NCBI RefSeq assembly: GCF_900169525.1
Contig: NZ_LT821240.1
Span: forward strand, 1,251,684 to 1,315,683
Direction: 5' to 3'
Origin: Corynebacterium pacaense
GTDB taxonomy: Bacteria > Actinomycetota > Actinomycetes > Mycobacteriales > Mycobacteriaceae
Length of the DNA stretch: 64,000 nucleotides
The position numbers were made by a program, and so were the translations under genes. The notes under the pieces were generated by a model, which did no database searches, had not been told where the DNA came from, and worked only from the letters and a program-made list of their open reading frames with translations. Shown piece after piece: positions 53,981-62,660 of the stretch (position 1 is the stretch's first letter; each line of letters begins with the position of its first letter).

Positions 53981-54748
53981 TCACCGCACGGGGAAACGGC
54001 GGGCATCGATGCTGCGGTAGAAATCGAGGTAGCCGAGCCCCGCCGCGGCCTCCTCATCGAGGATGACACTGGCCCTGGGATGCAGCTGCAGAACCGAGGC
54101 CGGGCAGAACGCAGAAACCGGCCCCTCGATCATGCTGCGCACGGCCTCGGCCTTGGACGTGCCCGTTGCAACGAGGACCAGGTGCCCGGCCCGCATGATG
54201 GTCCCCAGCCCCTGGGTGATGGCGTAATCCGGGACATCCCCGACGGAGTCGAAGAAGCGCGCGTTGTCCCGCACCGTCTGGGGATGCAGGGCCTGTACCG
54301 TGGTTTCGCCGTTGAGAGAACTCGACGGTTCATTGAATCCGATGTGCCCGTTGACTCCGATCCCCAGCAGCTGAACACCGACGCCCGCCCCGACGACCCG
54401 CCGTTCATAGCGTGCGGCGGCGGCGCGGGGGTCGGGGTCGGTGCCATCGGGGCCCACAACCTCCGAATCCTCGATATCAATGTGCGCGGTGAACACATCG
54501 CGAATCGTGCGGTGGTAGCTGTGGGGATCCCCGGGGCCCAGCCCGAGGTACTCATCGAGCAGGAACGCCCGGCAATTGCGGAAGGACAGCTGACCCGCGC
54601 CGACGCGGCGTATGAGCTCGCGGTAGGTGGGCAGCGGAGAGGAACCCGTGGCCAGACCGATCGTCTCGTTCCTCCCCACATGCCCGGAGATCAGGTCAGC
54701 GGCCGCGACGCCGACCTCCTCGGCGCTGTCGCGAATGAGAATGTCCAC
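53981..54748 (-). CDS. nagB: Glucosamine-6-phosphate deaminase
   Basis: A 255-residue enzyme converting glucosamine-6-phosphate to fructose-6-phosphate and ammonia. [15 protein letters not shown] binds phosphate, [17 protein letters not shown] holds the catalytic Asp, and [13 protein letters not shown] has the catalytic His. GTG 54748 ([12 protein letters not shown]) is set by AGGAAGG 9 nt upstream; the nearby ATG is in another frame. No nagA or PTS partner is adjacent; it stands alone between ispF and cysS. Confidence 0.93.
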   Translation of the reverse strand: MDILIRDSAEEVGVAAADLISGHVGRNETIGLATGSSPLPTYRELIRRVGAGQLSFRNCRAFLLDEYLGLGPGDPHSYHRTIRDVFTAHIDIEDSEVVGPDGTDPDPRAAAARYERRVVGAGVGVQLLGIGVNGHIGFNEPSSSLNGETTVQALHPQTVRDNARFFDSVGDVPDYAITQGLGTIMRAGHLVLVATGTSKAEAVRSMIEGPVSAFCPASVLQLHPRASVILDEEAAAGLGYLDFYRSIDARRFPVR

Positions 54749-54779
54749 GTCATGTCCTTCCTGTGCGGGCCGGGTGGCC

Positions 54780-55262
54780 TCAGGCCCGCCACACCACGGC
54801 GGTGGCGATGGCGGCCCGACCCTCACCGCGTCCGGTGAAACCGAGATGATCGGTGGTGGTGGCCGACAGTGACACCGGGCAACCGAGGATACCGGAGATA
54901 ACCTCCTGGGCCTCCTCGCGACGCGGGCCGAACTTCGGGGACTGCCCGATCAGCTGGGCCGCGACATTGCCGATGCCGAAACCCTCGGACTCGAGGAGTT
55001 CACAGACCTCGACGAGAAGCTGGGTGCCAGAGACGCCGTCATACTCCGGGCGTCCCACTCCGACGAAGGAGCCCAGGTCCCCCAGTCCGGAGGCGGAGAG
55101 CAGGGCGTCGACGATGGCGTGCGCCACCACATCTCCGTCGGAGTGGCCCTCGCAGCCGTCGACGCCGGGGAACAGCAGGCAGGCGATCCAGCAGGGTTTT
55201 CCCTCCTCGATCTGGTGGGCGTCGGAGGCGATGCCGACGCGGGGAATAATGGGGTCAGTCAC
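54780..55262 (-). CDS. ispF: 2-C-methyl-D-erythritol 2,4-cyclodiphosphate synthase
   Basis: A 160-residue trimeric enzyme of the MEP isoprenoid pathway. Metal ligands are in [10 protein letters not shown] and [33 protein letters not shown] is the C-terminal signature. The GTG start at 55262 overlaps the ispD stop by 8 bp (GTGACTGA), so the two are translationally coupled. Confidence 0.95.
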   Translation of the reverse strand: MTDPIIPRVGIASDAHQIEEGKPCWIACLLFPGVDGCEGHSDGDVVAHAIVDALLSASGLGDLGSFVGVGRPEYDGVSGTQLLVEVCELLESEGFGIGNVAAQLIGQSPKFGPRREEAQEVISGILGCPVSLSATTTDHLGFTGRGEGRAAIATAVVWRA

Positions 55263-56007
55263 CGGGCACCTCGAAAATGGTCGGTTCAGCTTCATCGGTG
55301 ATGCGCTGGGCGAGCATCATGTCAATGGGCGTGGTCACCTTGAACGCCATGGGATCGCCCTGCACGCAGATGACCTGCGCGCCGAACCACTCCATGAGGC
55401 TGGCGTCATCGGTGGGAACGAATCCCGGCTCGGGATCGGCGAAGAACTTCTCATTGGCCGCGCGCAGCGTGGACAGTCGGAACCCCTGGGGCGTCTGCAC
55501 GGCACGCAGGTCCGCCCGCGAGGGCGTGTCCAGGACGTAGCGACCCTGCTTGTCGACGCGCTTGATGGTGTCCGCAACGGGAAGCACGGGGACGACGGCG
55601 TCCGCGCCGTCGAGGACCCTGCCCGCCACGCGGGCAATGAGGCCGGGGGGCGTCAGCGCGCGTGCGCTGTCATGGATGAGAACGGCGGCGTCGTCAAGCG
55701 TAATGCTCTGCAGCCCCGCCCAGATGGAATCGGCGCGCTCATCACCGCCGTGGACGAACCGTACCGGAAGGTTGGTCTCGAGGAGTCCGCGCCTGCCCAG
55801 CAGCGCACGGGCGTAGTCATTCATGTCCGGGCTGACCAGGATGATCACCTCGTCGACCATCTCGGAGGTGATCATGGCCTGCAGGGAGCGTTCGACCAGG
55901 GAGCGGCCGCGCAGCGGTACGAAGGCCTTGGGAACGGGACCACCCAGGCGGGTTCCCCGCCCCGCCGCCGCGAGCAGGGCGATCACCGGCATGCCCGTGG
56001 TGAACAT
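55255..56007 (-). CDS. ispD: 2-C-methyl-D-erythritol 4-phosphate cytidylyltransferase
   Basis: A 250-residue nucleotidyltransferase of the MEP pathway. The CTP-binding loop [20 protein letters not shown] carries the conserved Arg and Lys. [13 protein letters not shown] and [19 protein letters not shown] follow. It begins 7 bp after the carD stop, forming carD-ispD-ispF, an order also found in mycobacteria. ATG 56007 is used; ATG 55992 ([11 protein letters not shown]) is a shorter alternative. Confidence 0.95.
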   Translation of the reverse strand: MFTTGMPVIALLAAAGRGTRLGGPVPKAFVPLRGRSLVERSLQAMITSEMVDEVIILVSPDMNDYARALLGRRGLLETNLPVRFVHGGDERADSIWAGLQSITLDDAAVLIHDSARALTPPGLIARVAGRVLDGADAVVPVLPVADTIKRVDKQGRYVLDTPSRADLRAVQTPQGFRLSTLRAANEKFFADPEPGFVPTDDASLMEWFGAQVICVQGDPMAFKVTTPIDMMLAQRITDEAEPTIFEVPGD

Positions 56008-56014
56008 GCCCGGC

Positions 56015-56611
56015 CTAGTCCTCGTCGTCGTCGAAGCTCAAATCATCCAGATCCACATCGGAATCATCGAAGTCATCGAAGGCATCCTTCTTCTCCTCGT
56101 CGCCGAAGAGATCCGCGCGGTGACGCGCGATGGTCTCATCGACCTGTGCGAGGAAATCATCGGCCTTCTTCTCGTCCACCGTCTCCGCGAGGGCCAGCTC
56201 ACCGACGAGCACCTGACGGGCCTTGGCGAGCATCCGCTTCTCACCCGCGGAAAGGCCACGATCCTGATCGCGGCGCCAGAGATCGCGGACGACCTCGGCG
56301 ACCTTGTTCACGTCACCGGAGGCGAGCCGCTCCTGGTTGGCCTTGTAGCGGCGGGACCAGTTCCCGGCCTCCTCCACATCGACCTCGCGCAGTACCGCGA
56401 AAACCTTCTGCAGCCCCTCCTCGCCGACGACGTCGCGGACACCGACGAGCTCGGCGTTCCGGGCTGGCACTCGGACCACCAGATCGGACTGGTTAATCTG
56501 GAGAACCAGGTAGTCCACCGTTTCGCCATTCATCTCGCGCTGTTCGAGGGCTGCGATCATCGCGGCCCCGTGATGCGGATAGACGACGGTGTCTCCGACC
56601 TTGAAATCCAT
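56015..56611 (-). CDS. carD: CarD-family RNA polymerase-binding regulator
   Basis: A 198-residue regulator. The N-terminal Tudor-like RNA-polymerase-interaction domain ([19 protein letters not shown]...) binds the beta subunit. The helical C-terminal DNA-binding domain (about 75-160) includes [17 protein letters not shown] and the conserved Trp-containing [15 protein letters not shown]. CarD stabilises open complexes at rRNA and many other promoters. An acidic tail of about 25 residues ([20 protein letters not shown]) is longer than in mycobacterial CarD. ATG 56611 follows AAGGAGTGGGA. Confidence 0.94.
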   Translation of the reverse strand: MDFKVGDTVVYPHHGAAMIAALEQREMNGETVDYLVLQINQSDLVVRVPARNAELVGVRDVVGEEGLQKVFAVLREVDVEEAGNWSRRYKANQERLASGDVNKVAEVVRDLWRRDQDRGLSAGEKRMLAKARQVLVGELALAETVDEKKADDFLAQVDETIARHRADLFGDEEKKDAFDDFDDSDVDLDDLSFDDDED

Positions 56612-56916
56612 TCCCACTCCTTGAATCTTCACGCCATTTCCCCGGCGGGACAGGCCCTGCGATTCTACCATGAATGGACTAACCCCATCCCCGCGACGAA
56701 AGGGGTGGGCCCCGGCGGGAGGAAACAGCCGTGGGTCCAGCGACGGGATGCCGACCCGGGCGCGGGCCCATGCCCCTTTTGTATGCCCCCGTCTACACCC
56801 TTGGTTGCCGCAACCGACTGTGTGAACCGCCGCGGACGGGCTAGGGTGATGGAGAGAATATCCGGAGTTTCCTCCGGACCGGATCCTGGAATCTTGACCT
56901 TATGGAGGCCGAACCC
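56612..56916. promoter_or_regulatory. Divergent carD / lpqE control region
   Basis: 305 bp between divergent starts. A carD -10 TAGAAT lies on the minus strand (56662-56667). For lpqE, TAGGGT (56842-56847) could be the -10. A short perfect hairpin, CCGGAG-TTTC-CTCCGG (about 56868-56883), lies in the lpqE leader. The middle is GC-rich without further recognisable sites. Confidence 0.45.
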
Positions 56917-57483
56917 GTGAAGTCCCTGAAGTCGGTTGCCCGTCGTGGCGCGATCATGACCGTGGCCGCTGTGTCTGCGCTCGCTCTTGCCTCGTGCAGC
57001 GCGGGCCAGATCACCCAGACCTCGAGCCAGGTCGCCGCGGTCGACGGTGCCAGCGTCAATTCCGAGAACGGTGCCATCGCGGTCCGCGATGTCACGGTGC
57101 ACGTGACCGAGGGCGGCGAGGCCGGCCTGAAGTTCACAGCGATCAACCAGGATCCCGAGAAGGCCACCCACACCCTCGAGAAGATCTCCGTCGACGGAAC
57201 CGAGGTGGAGTTCACCGGCGCCGAGCCGCTGAAGGCCAACTGCTCGATTGTCGCGGACATCGAGGAGGAACTGGACAAGCTCGTTGAGCCCGACGCGGGT
57301 TGCATTCAGCATGTGGCCACCACCCTTGACAACCCCGGATTCGCCTACGGCGGCGTCGTTCCGGTCGAGTTCACCTTCGACACCGGCGTGGTCAACGTCG
57401 ATGCCACCGTCGCCGCCCCGGTCCACGATGCCGGCACGAACGACCGCAACGTCGGTGGACACGCGGAGCACTCCGGCCACTAG
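56917..57483 (+). CDS. lpqE: LpqE-like lipoprotein
   Basis: A 188-residue exported lipoprotein with lipobox LALASC. The mature domain is beta-rich ([21 protein letters not shown]) and related to the copper-chaperone/DUF461-like fold. The C-terminus is His-rich ([10 protein letters not shown]). GTG 56917 is preferred because TGGAGG lies 8 nt before it; the upstream ATG 56902 has none. Synteny with carD and radA matches mycobacterial lpqE. Function unknown; the His tail could bind metal. Confidence 0.83.
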   Translation: MKSLKSVARRGAIMTVAAVSALALASCSAGQITQTSSQVAAVDGASVNSENGAIAVRDVTVHVTEGGEAGLKFTAINQDPEKATHTLEKISVDGTEVEFTGAEPLKANCSIVADIEEELDKLVEPDAGCIQHVATTLDNPGFAYGGVVPVEFTFDTGVVNVDATVAAPVHDAGTNDRNVGGHAEHSGH

Positions 57484-57588
57484 AGGCACTGCGCCTGACA
57501 GGCAACCCGGGTCCGCTTGCGGCCCGGGTTCTGTGCTATTCGAACATGTTGGTGGGAGTATGTCCACCCCGTTGTCTAAGGTGAGTGC

Positions 57589-58983
57589 ATGGCCAAGAAA
57601 CCCCGCAGTGTGCACACCTGTTCCGAATGCGGATACTCCAGTCCCAAATGGTTGGGGCGCTGCCCGGAATGCGGCTCCTGGGGATCCATGGAGGAACACG
57701 CGCTGGGTGAATCCGGCGCCGGGGCACGGGCTGCGGTGTCCGGAACGGCCCCCGCGGGACTGACCCCCACCTCCCCCGCCGTGCCGATCGCCGAGGTGGT
57801 GGCAGCGGCGTCGACGAGCATATCCACCGGAATCGGTGAGCTGGACCGCGTACTCGGCAACGGTGTGGTCCCCGGTTCGGTGGTGCTGATGGCCGGCGAG
57901 CCCGGCGTGGGCAAGTCCACGCTGCTGCTGGAGGTGGCCAGTCGCTGGGCCTCGATGAGGCAGGGCGGTGGCACCCGCACGGCTCTCTACGTCACCGCCG
58001 AGGAGTCCGCGGGGCAGGTGCGGCTGCGCGCAGAGCGCACCGGCGCGCTCAAGGACACCCTCTACCTGGCCGCGGAATCGAATCTGGACGTGGTCTTCGG
58101 ACACGTCAACCAGCTCAAACCCAGTCTGCTCATCGTGGACTCGGTGCAGACCATGCACGCCTCCGGTGTGGAAGGCGTTGCGGGCGGGGTGGCACAGTCG
58201 CGCGCGGTCACCGCGGCGCTGACCACGCTGGCGAAGACCACCGGCGTCCCCATTCTCCTGGTCGGCCACGTGACCAAGGACGGCAATGTCGCCGGGCCCA
58301 GGGTCCTCGAACACCTGGTTGATGTGGTGCTCAACTTCGAGGGTGACCGGCACTCCTCGCTGCGCATGCTGCGTGGAATCAAGAACCGCTTCGGCGCCAC
58401 GGATGAGGTCGGCTGTTTTGAGCAGCACTCCGACGGTATCCGGGAGGTGGCCGACCCCTCCGGACTCTTCCTCTCCCACCGCGGTTCCACCCCGGACGGC
58501 ACCGCGGTGACCGTGGCCATGGACGGTGTCCGCCCCCTGCTGGCCGAGGTGCAGAGCCTGCTCGTCGATGCCCCGTCGAAGAATCCCCGCAGGGTGGTCA
58601 CCGGGCTCGACCCCACGCGCGTCCCCATGGTCCTGGCGGTGCTCTCGGCTCGCGCGGGTCGGGCCACCCAGAACAAGGACGCCTATGTGGCCACCGTGGG
58701 CGGAATGAAGGTGGGGGAACCCGCCACCGACCTGGCTGTCGCTCTGGCCACCGCCTCCGCGCTGTCGAAGAAGGCGCTGCCGGACAAGACCGTGGTGCTC
58801 GGCGAGGTCGGGCTTGCCGGTGAGATCCGGCGGGTGCCCAATGTGGACAGACGCCTGGCGGAGGCCGAGCGGCTCGGCTACGAGCGGGCGATCATCCCCG
58901 CCGCCTCCCCGGTGAAGAGGTCGGGGTTAAAGATCACCGAGGCGGCCTCACTTGTTGACGCACTGGCGGCGGTAGGGTTATAA
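57589..58983 (+). CDS. radA: DNA repair ATPase RadA
   Basis: A 464-residue RecA-family branch-migration protein. A four-Cys zinc finger at residues 11-28 (CSECGYSSPKWLGRCPEC), Walker A GEPGVGKSTLLL, the RadA KNRFG motif in GIKNRFGATDE, and a C-terminal Lon-like domain (about 290-460, GLAGEIRRVPNVDRRL). It helps process recombination intermediates. disA begins 3 bp downstream, the order found in mycobacteria. Confidence 0.96.
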   Translation: MAKKPRSVHTCSECGYSSPKWLGRCPECGSWGSMEEHALGESGAGARAAVSGTAPAGLTPTSPAVPIAEVVAAASTSISTGIGELDRVLGNGVVPGSVVLMAGEPGVGKSTLLLEVASRWASMRQGGGTRTALYVTAEESAGQVRLRAERTGALKDTLYLAAESNLDVVFGHVNQLKPSLLIVDSVQTMHASGVEGVAGGVAQSRAVTAALTTLAKTTGVPILLVGHVTKDGNVAGPRVLEHLVDVVLNFEGDRHSSLRMLRGIKNRFGATDEVGCFEQHSDGIREVADPSGLFLSHRGSTPDGTAVTVAMDGVRPLLAEVQSLLVDAPSKNPRRVVTGLDPTRVPMVLAVLSARAGRATQNKDAYVATVGGMKVGEPATDLAVALATASALSKKALPDKTVVLGEVGLAGEIRRVPNVDRRLAEAERLGYERAIIPAASPVKRSGLKITEAASLVDALAAVGL

Positions 58984-58986
58984 CCC

Positions 58987-60056
58987 ATGCCCTCCCCCAC
59001 GACCACGATACCGTCCACACCCTGCGTGGCACCCTGGAACGCCTGGCGCCGGGTACCCCGCTCCGCGACGGCCTGGACCGCATCGTCCGGGGCCACACCG
59101 GCGCGCTGATCGTCATCGGAGATGAGGAGAACGTCACCGCGATCTGCGACGGCGGATTCGAGTTCGACGTCCCATTCGCCGCCACCCGGCTGCGCGAGCT
59201 GTGCAAGATGGATGGCGCGGTGATCCTGTCCTCCGACGGTGACCGGATCAAGCGCGCCAATGTCCAGCTGATCCCCTCCCCCACCTGGCCCACCCAGGAA
59301 TCGGGTACGCGCCACCGCACCGCGGAGCGCACCGCCCTGCACACCGGGGTTCCCGTCATCGCCGTCTCCGAGTCCCAGAACACCATCACCCTCTATGTCG
59401 AGGGCAGGGCGCACGTGCTCGAGCAGCCGTCGGCTATCCTGGCGCGCTCGAATCAGGCGCTGGGAACGATGGAGCGCTACCGCAATCGGCTGGATCAGGT
59501 GAATCAGCGCCTCCACCTGGCCGAGCTGCACCACTACACCTCGGTGATCGATGTGGTCTCGGTGATTCAGCGCGAGGAGATGCTGCGCCGTGTCGGCGAA
59601 TCCATCGATGGCGATGTCCTCGAGTTGGGAAAGGATGCCAAGCAGATCCGGATCCAGCTCTCCGAGCTGCGCGGTGACAATGACAGGGAGCGTCAGTTCA
59701 TCATCAGCGACTACCTGGTCACCGACGGCATCCCCACCCCGGAGGAGGTCGCCGCGGCGCTGGCCGCGATCTCCGATCTCGATGACAAGTCACTGATGAA
59801 GGCGGCGAACATCGCCCGCATCCTGGGGCTTCCCCCCACCGACGAGGCGCTGGATGAGCCGGTGATCCCCCGCGGCTACCGCACGCTCAGCCGCATCCCG
59901 CGGGTGCAGAAGTTCCTCATGGACAAGCTCATCGGAACCTTCGTGCAACTCGATGCGCTGCTCGCGGCGTCCCAGGAGGAGATCAGCGCCGTGGACGGCG
60001 TGGGATCGCTGTGGGCCCGCCACATCACCGACGGACTCGCCCGCCTGCGGGGTTGA
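58987..60056 (+). CDS. disA: DNA integrity scanning diadenylate cyclase DisA, with apparent 1-nt frameshift near the start
   Basis: DisA makes c-di-AMP from two ATP and scans DNA. The DAC domain has DGA in KMDGAVILS and RHR in SGTRHRTAE; a linker helix and C-terminal HhH region (about 290-356, SAVDGVGSLWARHI) follow. The reading frame that encodes ERLAPGTPLRDGLDRIVRG and everything after it has no ATG, GTG or TTG between its upstream stop at 58956 and Met at 59208. The natural ATG 58987, 3 bp after radA, is in frame +1 and meets TGA after about 40 codons. One extra C in the C5 tract 58994-58998 would join them, giving MPSPHDHDTV... and about 356 residues, the family length. Starting at 59208 would drop about 75 residues. 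Confidence 0.85.
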
Positions 60057-60070
60057 CCCTGAGAGGGGGC

Positions 60071-60745
60071 CTAACCCAGGTTGAAGGTCAGCGCCTGGGA
60101 GGGGTTGGTACCGATGACGGTGTGCAGGTAGTAGGAGCCCACCGGCACCTCCTGGCGGCTCGAGCACTGCTGGGGCGCCGAGGTGGTGCGTGACCAGGTC
60201 GCCTGGAAGTAGCGCTCCTCACCCGCCGGGAACTCACGGGTGCCCGTCTCCACCGCCGGGTTGCAGTCCACGTCCGACCAGACGCGGGCATTGGTGGCCA
60301 GATCGTAGATCTCGAAGCGCAGCACCTGCTCATCGAGGTCGATGCGGCAGTCCGCCGCGGTGGGGTTGGCAACCGTCATGAATAACTGCGGCTGCTCACC
60401 CGGGCCGTAGTTCGGCTTGTCGGAGGTGGCGGTGAGCACCAGGTCAGCGAGCTCGCAGGTCTTCTTCGCATCCGCCGCCTGGGTGGCCGTGGTGGTGGTG
60501 GGCGCCGCGGAGGCCGAAGGTGAGGTGGCCGTGGTGGTGGCCTCCGGGCTCGGGGTGGTGGCCTCCGCGGTTGAGGTCTCCGCGGCGTTCTGCGTCTGCT
60601 CGGGGGAGGCACCTCCCCGCAGGGCGACCACGGCCCAGATGATCAGCGCCACGACAAGGAGCAGCACGACCAGTGCGGCGATGCGGCGGCGCTGATAGAT
60701 AACTTCACTGTGCTTTGGCGGTTTCGGCGTACCCACAGGCTTCAC
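60071..60745 (-). CDS. Membrane-anchored protein with Thr/Ala-rich linker (Rv3587c-like)
   Basis: A 224-residue protein. A short basic cytosolic part is followed by one TM helix (about 22-44, ALVVLLLVVALIIWAVVAL). A low-complexity Thr/Ala/Pro/Ser stretch (about 46-92) leads to an extracytoplasmic beta-rich domain with Cys pairs (TCELADLVL, ADCRIDL, VDCNPAVE, PQQCSSRQ). It may hold two disulfides. Position between disA and carbonic anhydrase matches the mycobacterial gene Rv3587c. The function is unknown. The start is GTG 60745. Confidence 0.78.
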   Translation of the reverse strand: MKPVGTPKPPKHSEVIYQRRRIAALVVLLLVVALIIWAVVALRGGASPEQTQNAAETSTAEATTPSPEATTTATSPSASAAPTTTTATQAADAKKTCELADLVLTATSDKPNYGPGEQPQLFMTVANPTAADCRIDLDEQVLRFEIYDLATNARVWSDVDCNPAVETGTREFPAGEERYFQATWSRTTSAPQQCSSRQEVPVGSYYLHTVIGTNPSQALTFNLG

Positions 60746-60812
60746 TCTATTCCCTGCCGCTCCCCGCGGAGTGCATTAGCAACTCTGGCGTGTTGGGAAA
60801 CCCCTGCGGAGG

Positions 60813-61436
60813 CTAGTCCACGTTGCGGGTGATCACAGGCACGGTACGGCCGTCGGAGAGCTGGTAGTGCACGCCGACGATTCCCACCTCACCGGTTTCC
60901 ACCTTGGCGTGGATCTCCGGGGAACGGGAGAGGATCTGATCGACGGTGGCCACGACGTGGTGCTTCTCAAAGTCCGTGATCGTGCTCAGGCCCTCCGCAC
61001 GCGCCTCGAGAATGGAGGGGGCGACCTTCTCGATCAGTACACGCTGGTAGCCACCGGGGATATCACCGCCGTCGAGCGCGTCCGCGGTCGCCTTGACCGC
61101 GCCGCAGGACTCATGCCCCATGACGATGACCAGGGGCACACCGAGGGATTCAATGGCGTACTCGATGGAACCGAAGACCGCCTGGTCGAGGATCTCACCT
61201 GCAGTGCGCACGACGAAGAGATCGCCGAGGCCGACATCGAAGATTATCTCCACCGGGACCCTGGAGTCGGAGCAGGAGATGACCACGGCGGCGGGCGCCT
61301 GACCATCACGCAGCTGACGTCGGCGGGGCGCATCCTGGTTGGGGCGGTCCTCGTCGAAGTTGATGAATCTTTCATTGCCCGCAACCAGGGCGTTCCACAC
61401 GGGTGCGGGGGTGCGTTCGACATTTCGCAATGGCAT
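60813..61436 (-). CDS. can: Beta-carbonic anhydrase
   Basis: A 207-residue zinc enzyme that interconverts CO2 and bicarbonate. Zinc ligands are Cys55, His108 and Cys111, with the Asp57-Arg59 dyad in ISCSDSRVP and MGHESCGAVKA. Bicarbonate supply supports anaplerotic carboxylation and purine/fatty-acid synthesis. Gene order with mutY is as in mycobacteria. No terminator was recognised downstream. Confidence 0.94.
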   Translation of the reverse strand: MPLRNVERTPAPVWNALVAGNERFINFDEDRPNQDAPRRRQLRDGQAPAAVVISCSDSRVPVEIIFDVGLGDLFVVRTAGEILDQAVFGSIEYAIESLGVPLVIVMGHESCGAVKATADALDGGDIPGGYQRVLIEKVAPSILEARAEGLSTITDFEKHHVVATVDQILSRSPEIHAKVETGEVGIVGVHYQLSDGRTVPVITRNVD

Positions 61437-61484
61437 GTCCCCATTCTTCCACCGTCCGGCTTTCCCGTGCGAACGACCCTCGGT

Positions 61485-61499
61485 TAGGATGTGCGGGAC
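61485..61499 (+). promoter_or_regulatory. mutY -10 box, leaderless start
   Basis: TAGGAT (61485-61490), 9 nt before ATG 61500. It rules out the GTG at 61491, which abuts the hexamer. Confidence 0.5.
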
Positions 61500-62390
61500 A
61501 TGTCACATACAGCCCTGCAGCACGCACTATTGAACTGGTTCGAGGCCAACGCACGCGACCTTGCCTGGCGCGATCCGGGCACCGGCGCCTGGGGAATCCT
61601 GCTCTCCGAGGTGATGAGCCAGCAGACCCCGGTGGCGAGGGTGGAACCGATCTGGCTGGAGTGGATGCGGCGCTGGCCCGCACCCGCGGATCTGGCCGCG
61701 GCATCGCCGGCGGAGGTCCTGCGTGCCTGGGGGAAGCTGGGGTATCCGCGCCGCGCACTGCGCCTGCGCGAGTGCGCGGCGGTGGTCGTCGACAAGCACG
61801 GTGGCCGGGTACCGGAGACGGTGGAGCAACTGCTCGAGCTGCCTGGTATCGGCGACTACACCGCGCGCGCGGTGGCCGCCTTCGCCCATGGACAGACCGT
61901 ACCGGTGGTGGACACCAACGTCAGACGGGTCTACCACCGTGCCATCGGCGGACGTTTCCTCGCCGGCCCGGCGCGCCGGAGGGAGCTTGCCGACGTCGCG
62001 GACCTGCTCCCCGCCGCCGCCGGGGGCGAGGCACCGGTGTTCTCAGCGGCGCTCATGGAGCTCGGGGCACTGGTGTGCACCGCCTCTGCACCCGACTGCG
62101 GGCACTGCCCGATCCGGGGGCTGTGCGCATGGCAGCGCAACGGCTGCCCCGCCCCCTCCGCGGAGGAGCTGGCCTCGGCGAGCAGGCGCGTGCAGAAGTT
62201 CGCCGGGACCGACCGTCAGGTTCGCGGCCTGATCATGGACGTGCTGCGAAACGCCGAGGGCGCGGTGCCCAAGGCGAGCATCGATGTGGTCTGGCCCGAT
62301 GACGCCCAGCGCTCCCGGGCGCTGTTCTCACTGCTTGACGACGGCCTCGCCGAACAGGACGGGAACGGCTACTTCCACCTGCCGCGGTAG
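61500..62390 (+). CDS. mutY: A/G-specific adenine glycosylase MutY
   Basis: A 296-residue base-excision enzyme that removes adenine opposite 8-oxoguanine. The HhH-GPD motif is LPGIGDYTARAVAAFA, with catalytic Asp in VVDTNVRRVYHR. The N-terminal catalytic Glu is in LLSEVMSQQTPV. The 4Fe-4S ligands are Cys-x6-Cys-x2-Cys-x5-Cys in VCTASAPDCGHCPIRGLC. The C-terminal 8-oxoG domain is short, as in other actinobacteria. ATG 61500 is chosen by its promoter spacing. Its 3' end overlaps the DUF4236 gene by 22 bp. Confidence 0.94.
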   Translation: MSHTALQHALLNWFEANARDLAWRDPGTGAWGILLSEVMSQQTPVARVEPIWLEWMRRWPAPADLAAASPAEVLRAWGKLGYPRRALRLRECAAVVVDKHGGRVPETVEQLLELPGIGDYTARAVAAFAHGQTVPVVDTNVRRVYHRAIGGRFLAGPARRRELADVADLLPAAAGGEAPVFSAALMELGALVCTASAPDCGHCPIRGLCAWQRNGCPAPSAEELASASRRVQKFAGTDRQVRGLIMDVLRNAEGAVPKASIDVVWPDDAQRSRALFSLLDDGLAEQDGNGYFHLPR

Positions 62391-62539
62391 GTGAAGCCGC
62401 CGGGCAGCTTCACCCAGAGTCCACCACGGCTGTTGATGGTCAGCGGGCCGACCTTCTTCGAGCCGGAAACACCCGATCCGGAGAGGTTGAGCCAGCTGTC
62501 CTTGCCGGTCCTGACTTTCTTTCTGTAGTTCAATCCCAT
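62369..62539 (-). CDS. DUF4236 family small protein
   Basis: A 56-residue protein starting MGLNYRKKVRTGKDSWLNLS, followed by GSGVSGSKKVGPLTINSRGG. The pattern, a Lys-rich start and then LNLSxSGxSxS and a glycine-rich beta stretch, is that of DUF4236. Function unknown. TACAAT lies 7 nt before the ATG, so it is probably leaderless. It converges on and overlaps the mutY 3' end. Confidence 0.72.
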   Translation of the reverse strand: MGLNYRKKVRTGKDSWLNLSGSGVSGSKKVGPLTINSRGGLWVKLPGGFTYRGRWK

Positions 62540-62552
62540 GGCAATGATTGTA
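62540..62552 (-). promoter_or_regulatory. -10 box of the DUF4236 gene
   Basis: TACAAT on the minus strand (62547-62552), 7 nt before ATG 62539. No Shine-Dalgarno. Confidence 0.45.
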
Positions 62553-62660
62553 GATGCCGAGGGGGTCACACGGACGCGATGGTGCGCCAATGCAATAAAA
62601 ATCATCGGGGCCTATGGTGGAGGATGTACTTGTAGTCCAGGCAAATAAATAGGAGACATA

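Noticed and set aside
56665..58479. Open frame of about 600 codons antisense to lpqE and radA
   Set aside because: Spans two real genes on the other strand and encodes a His/Gly/Asp-rich, domain-free sequence; a GC-bias shadow.
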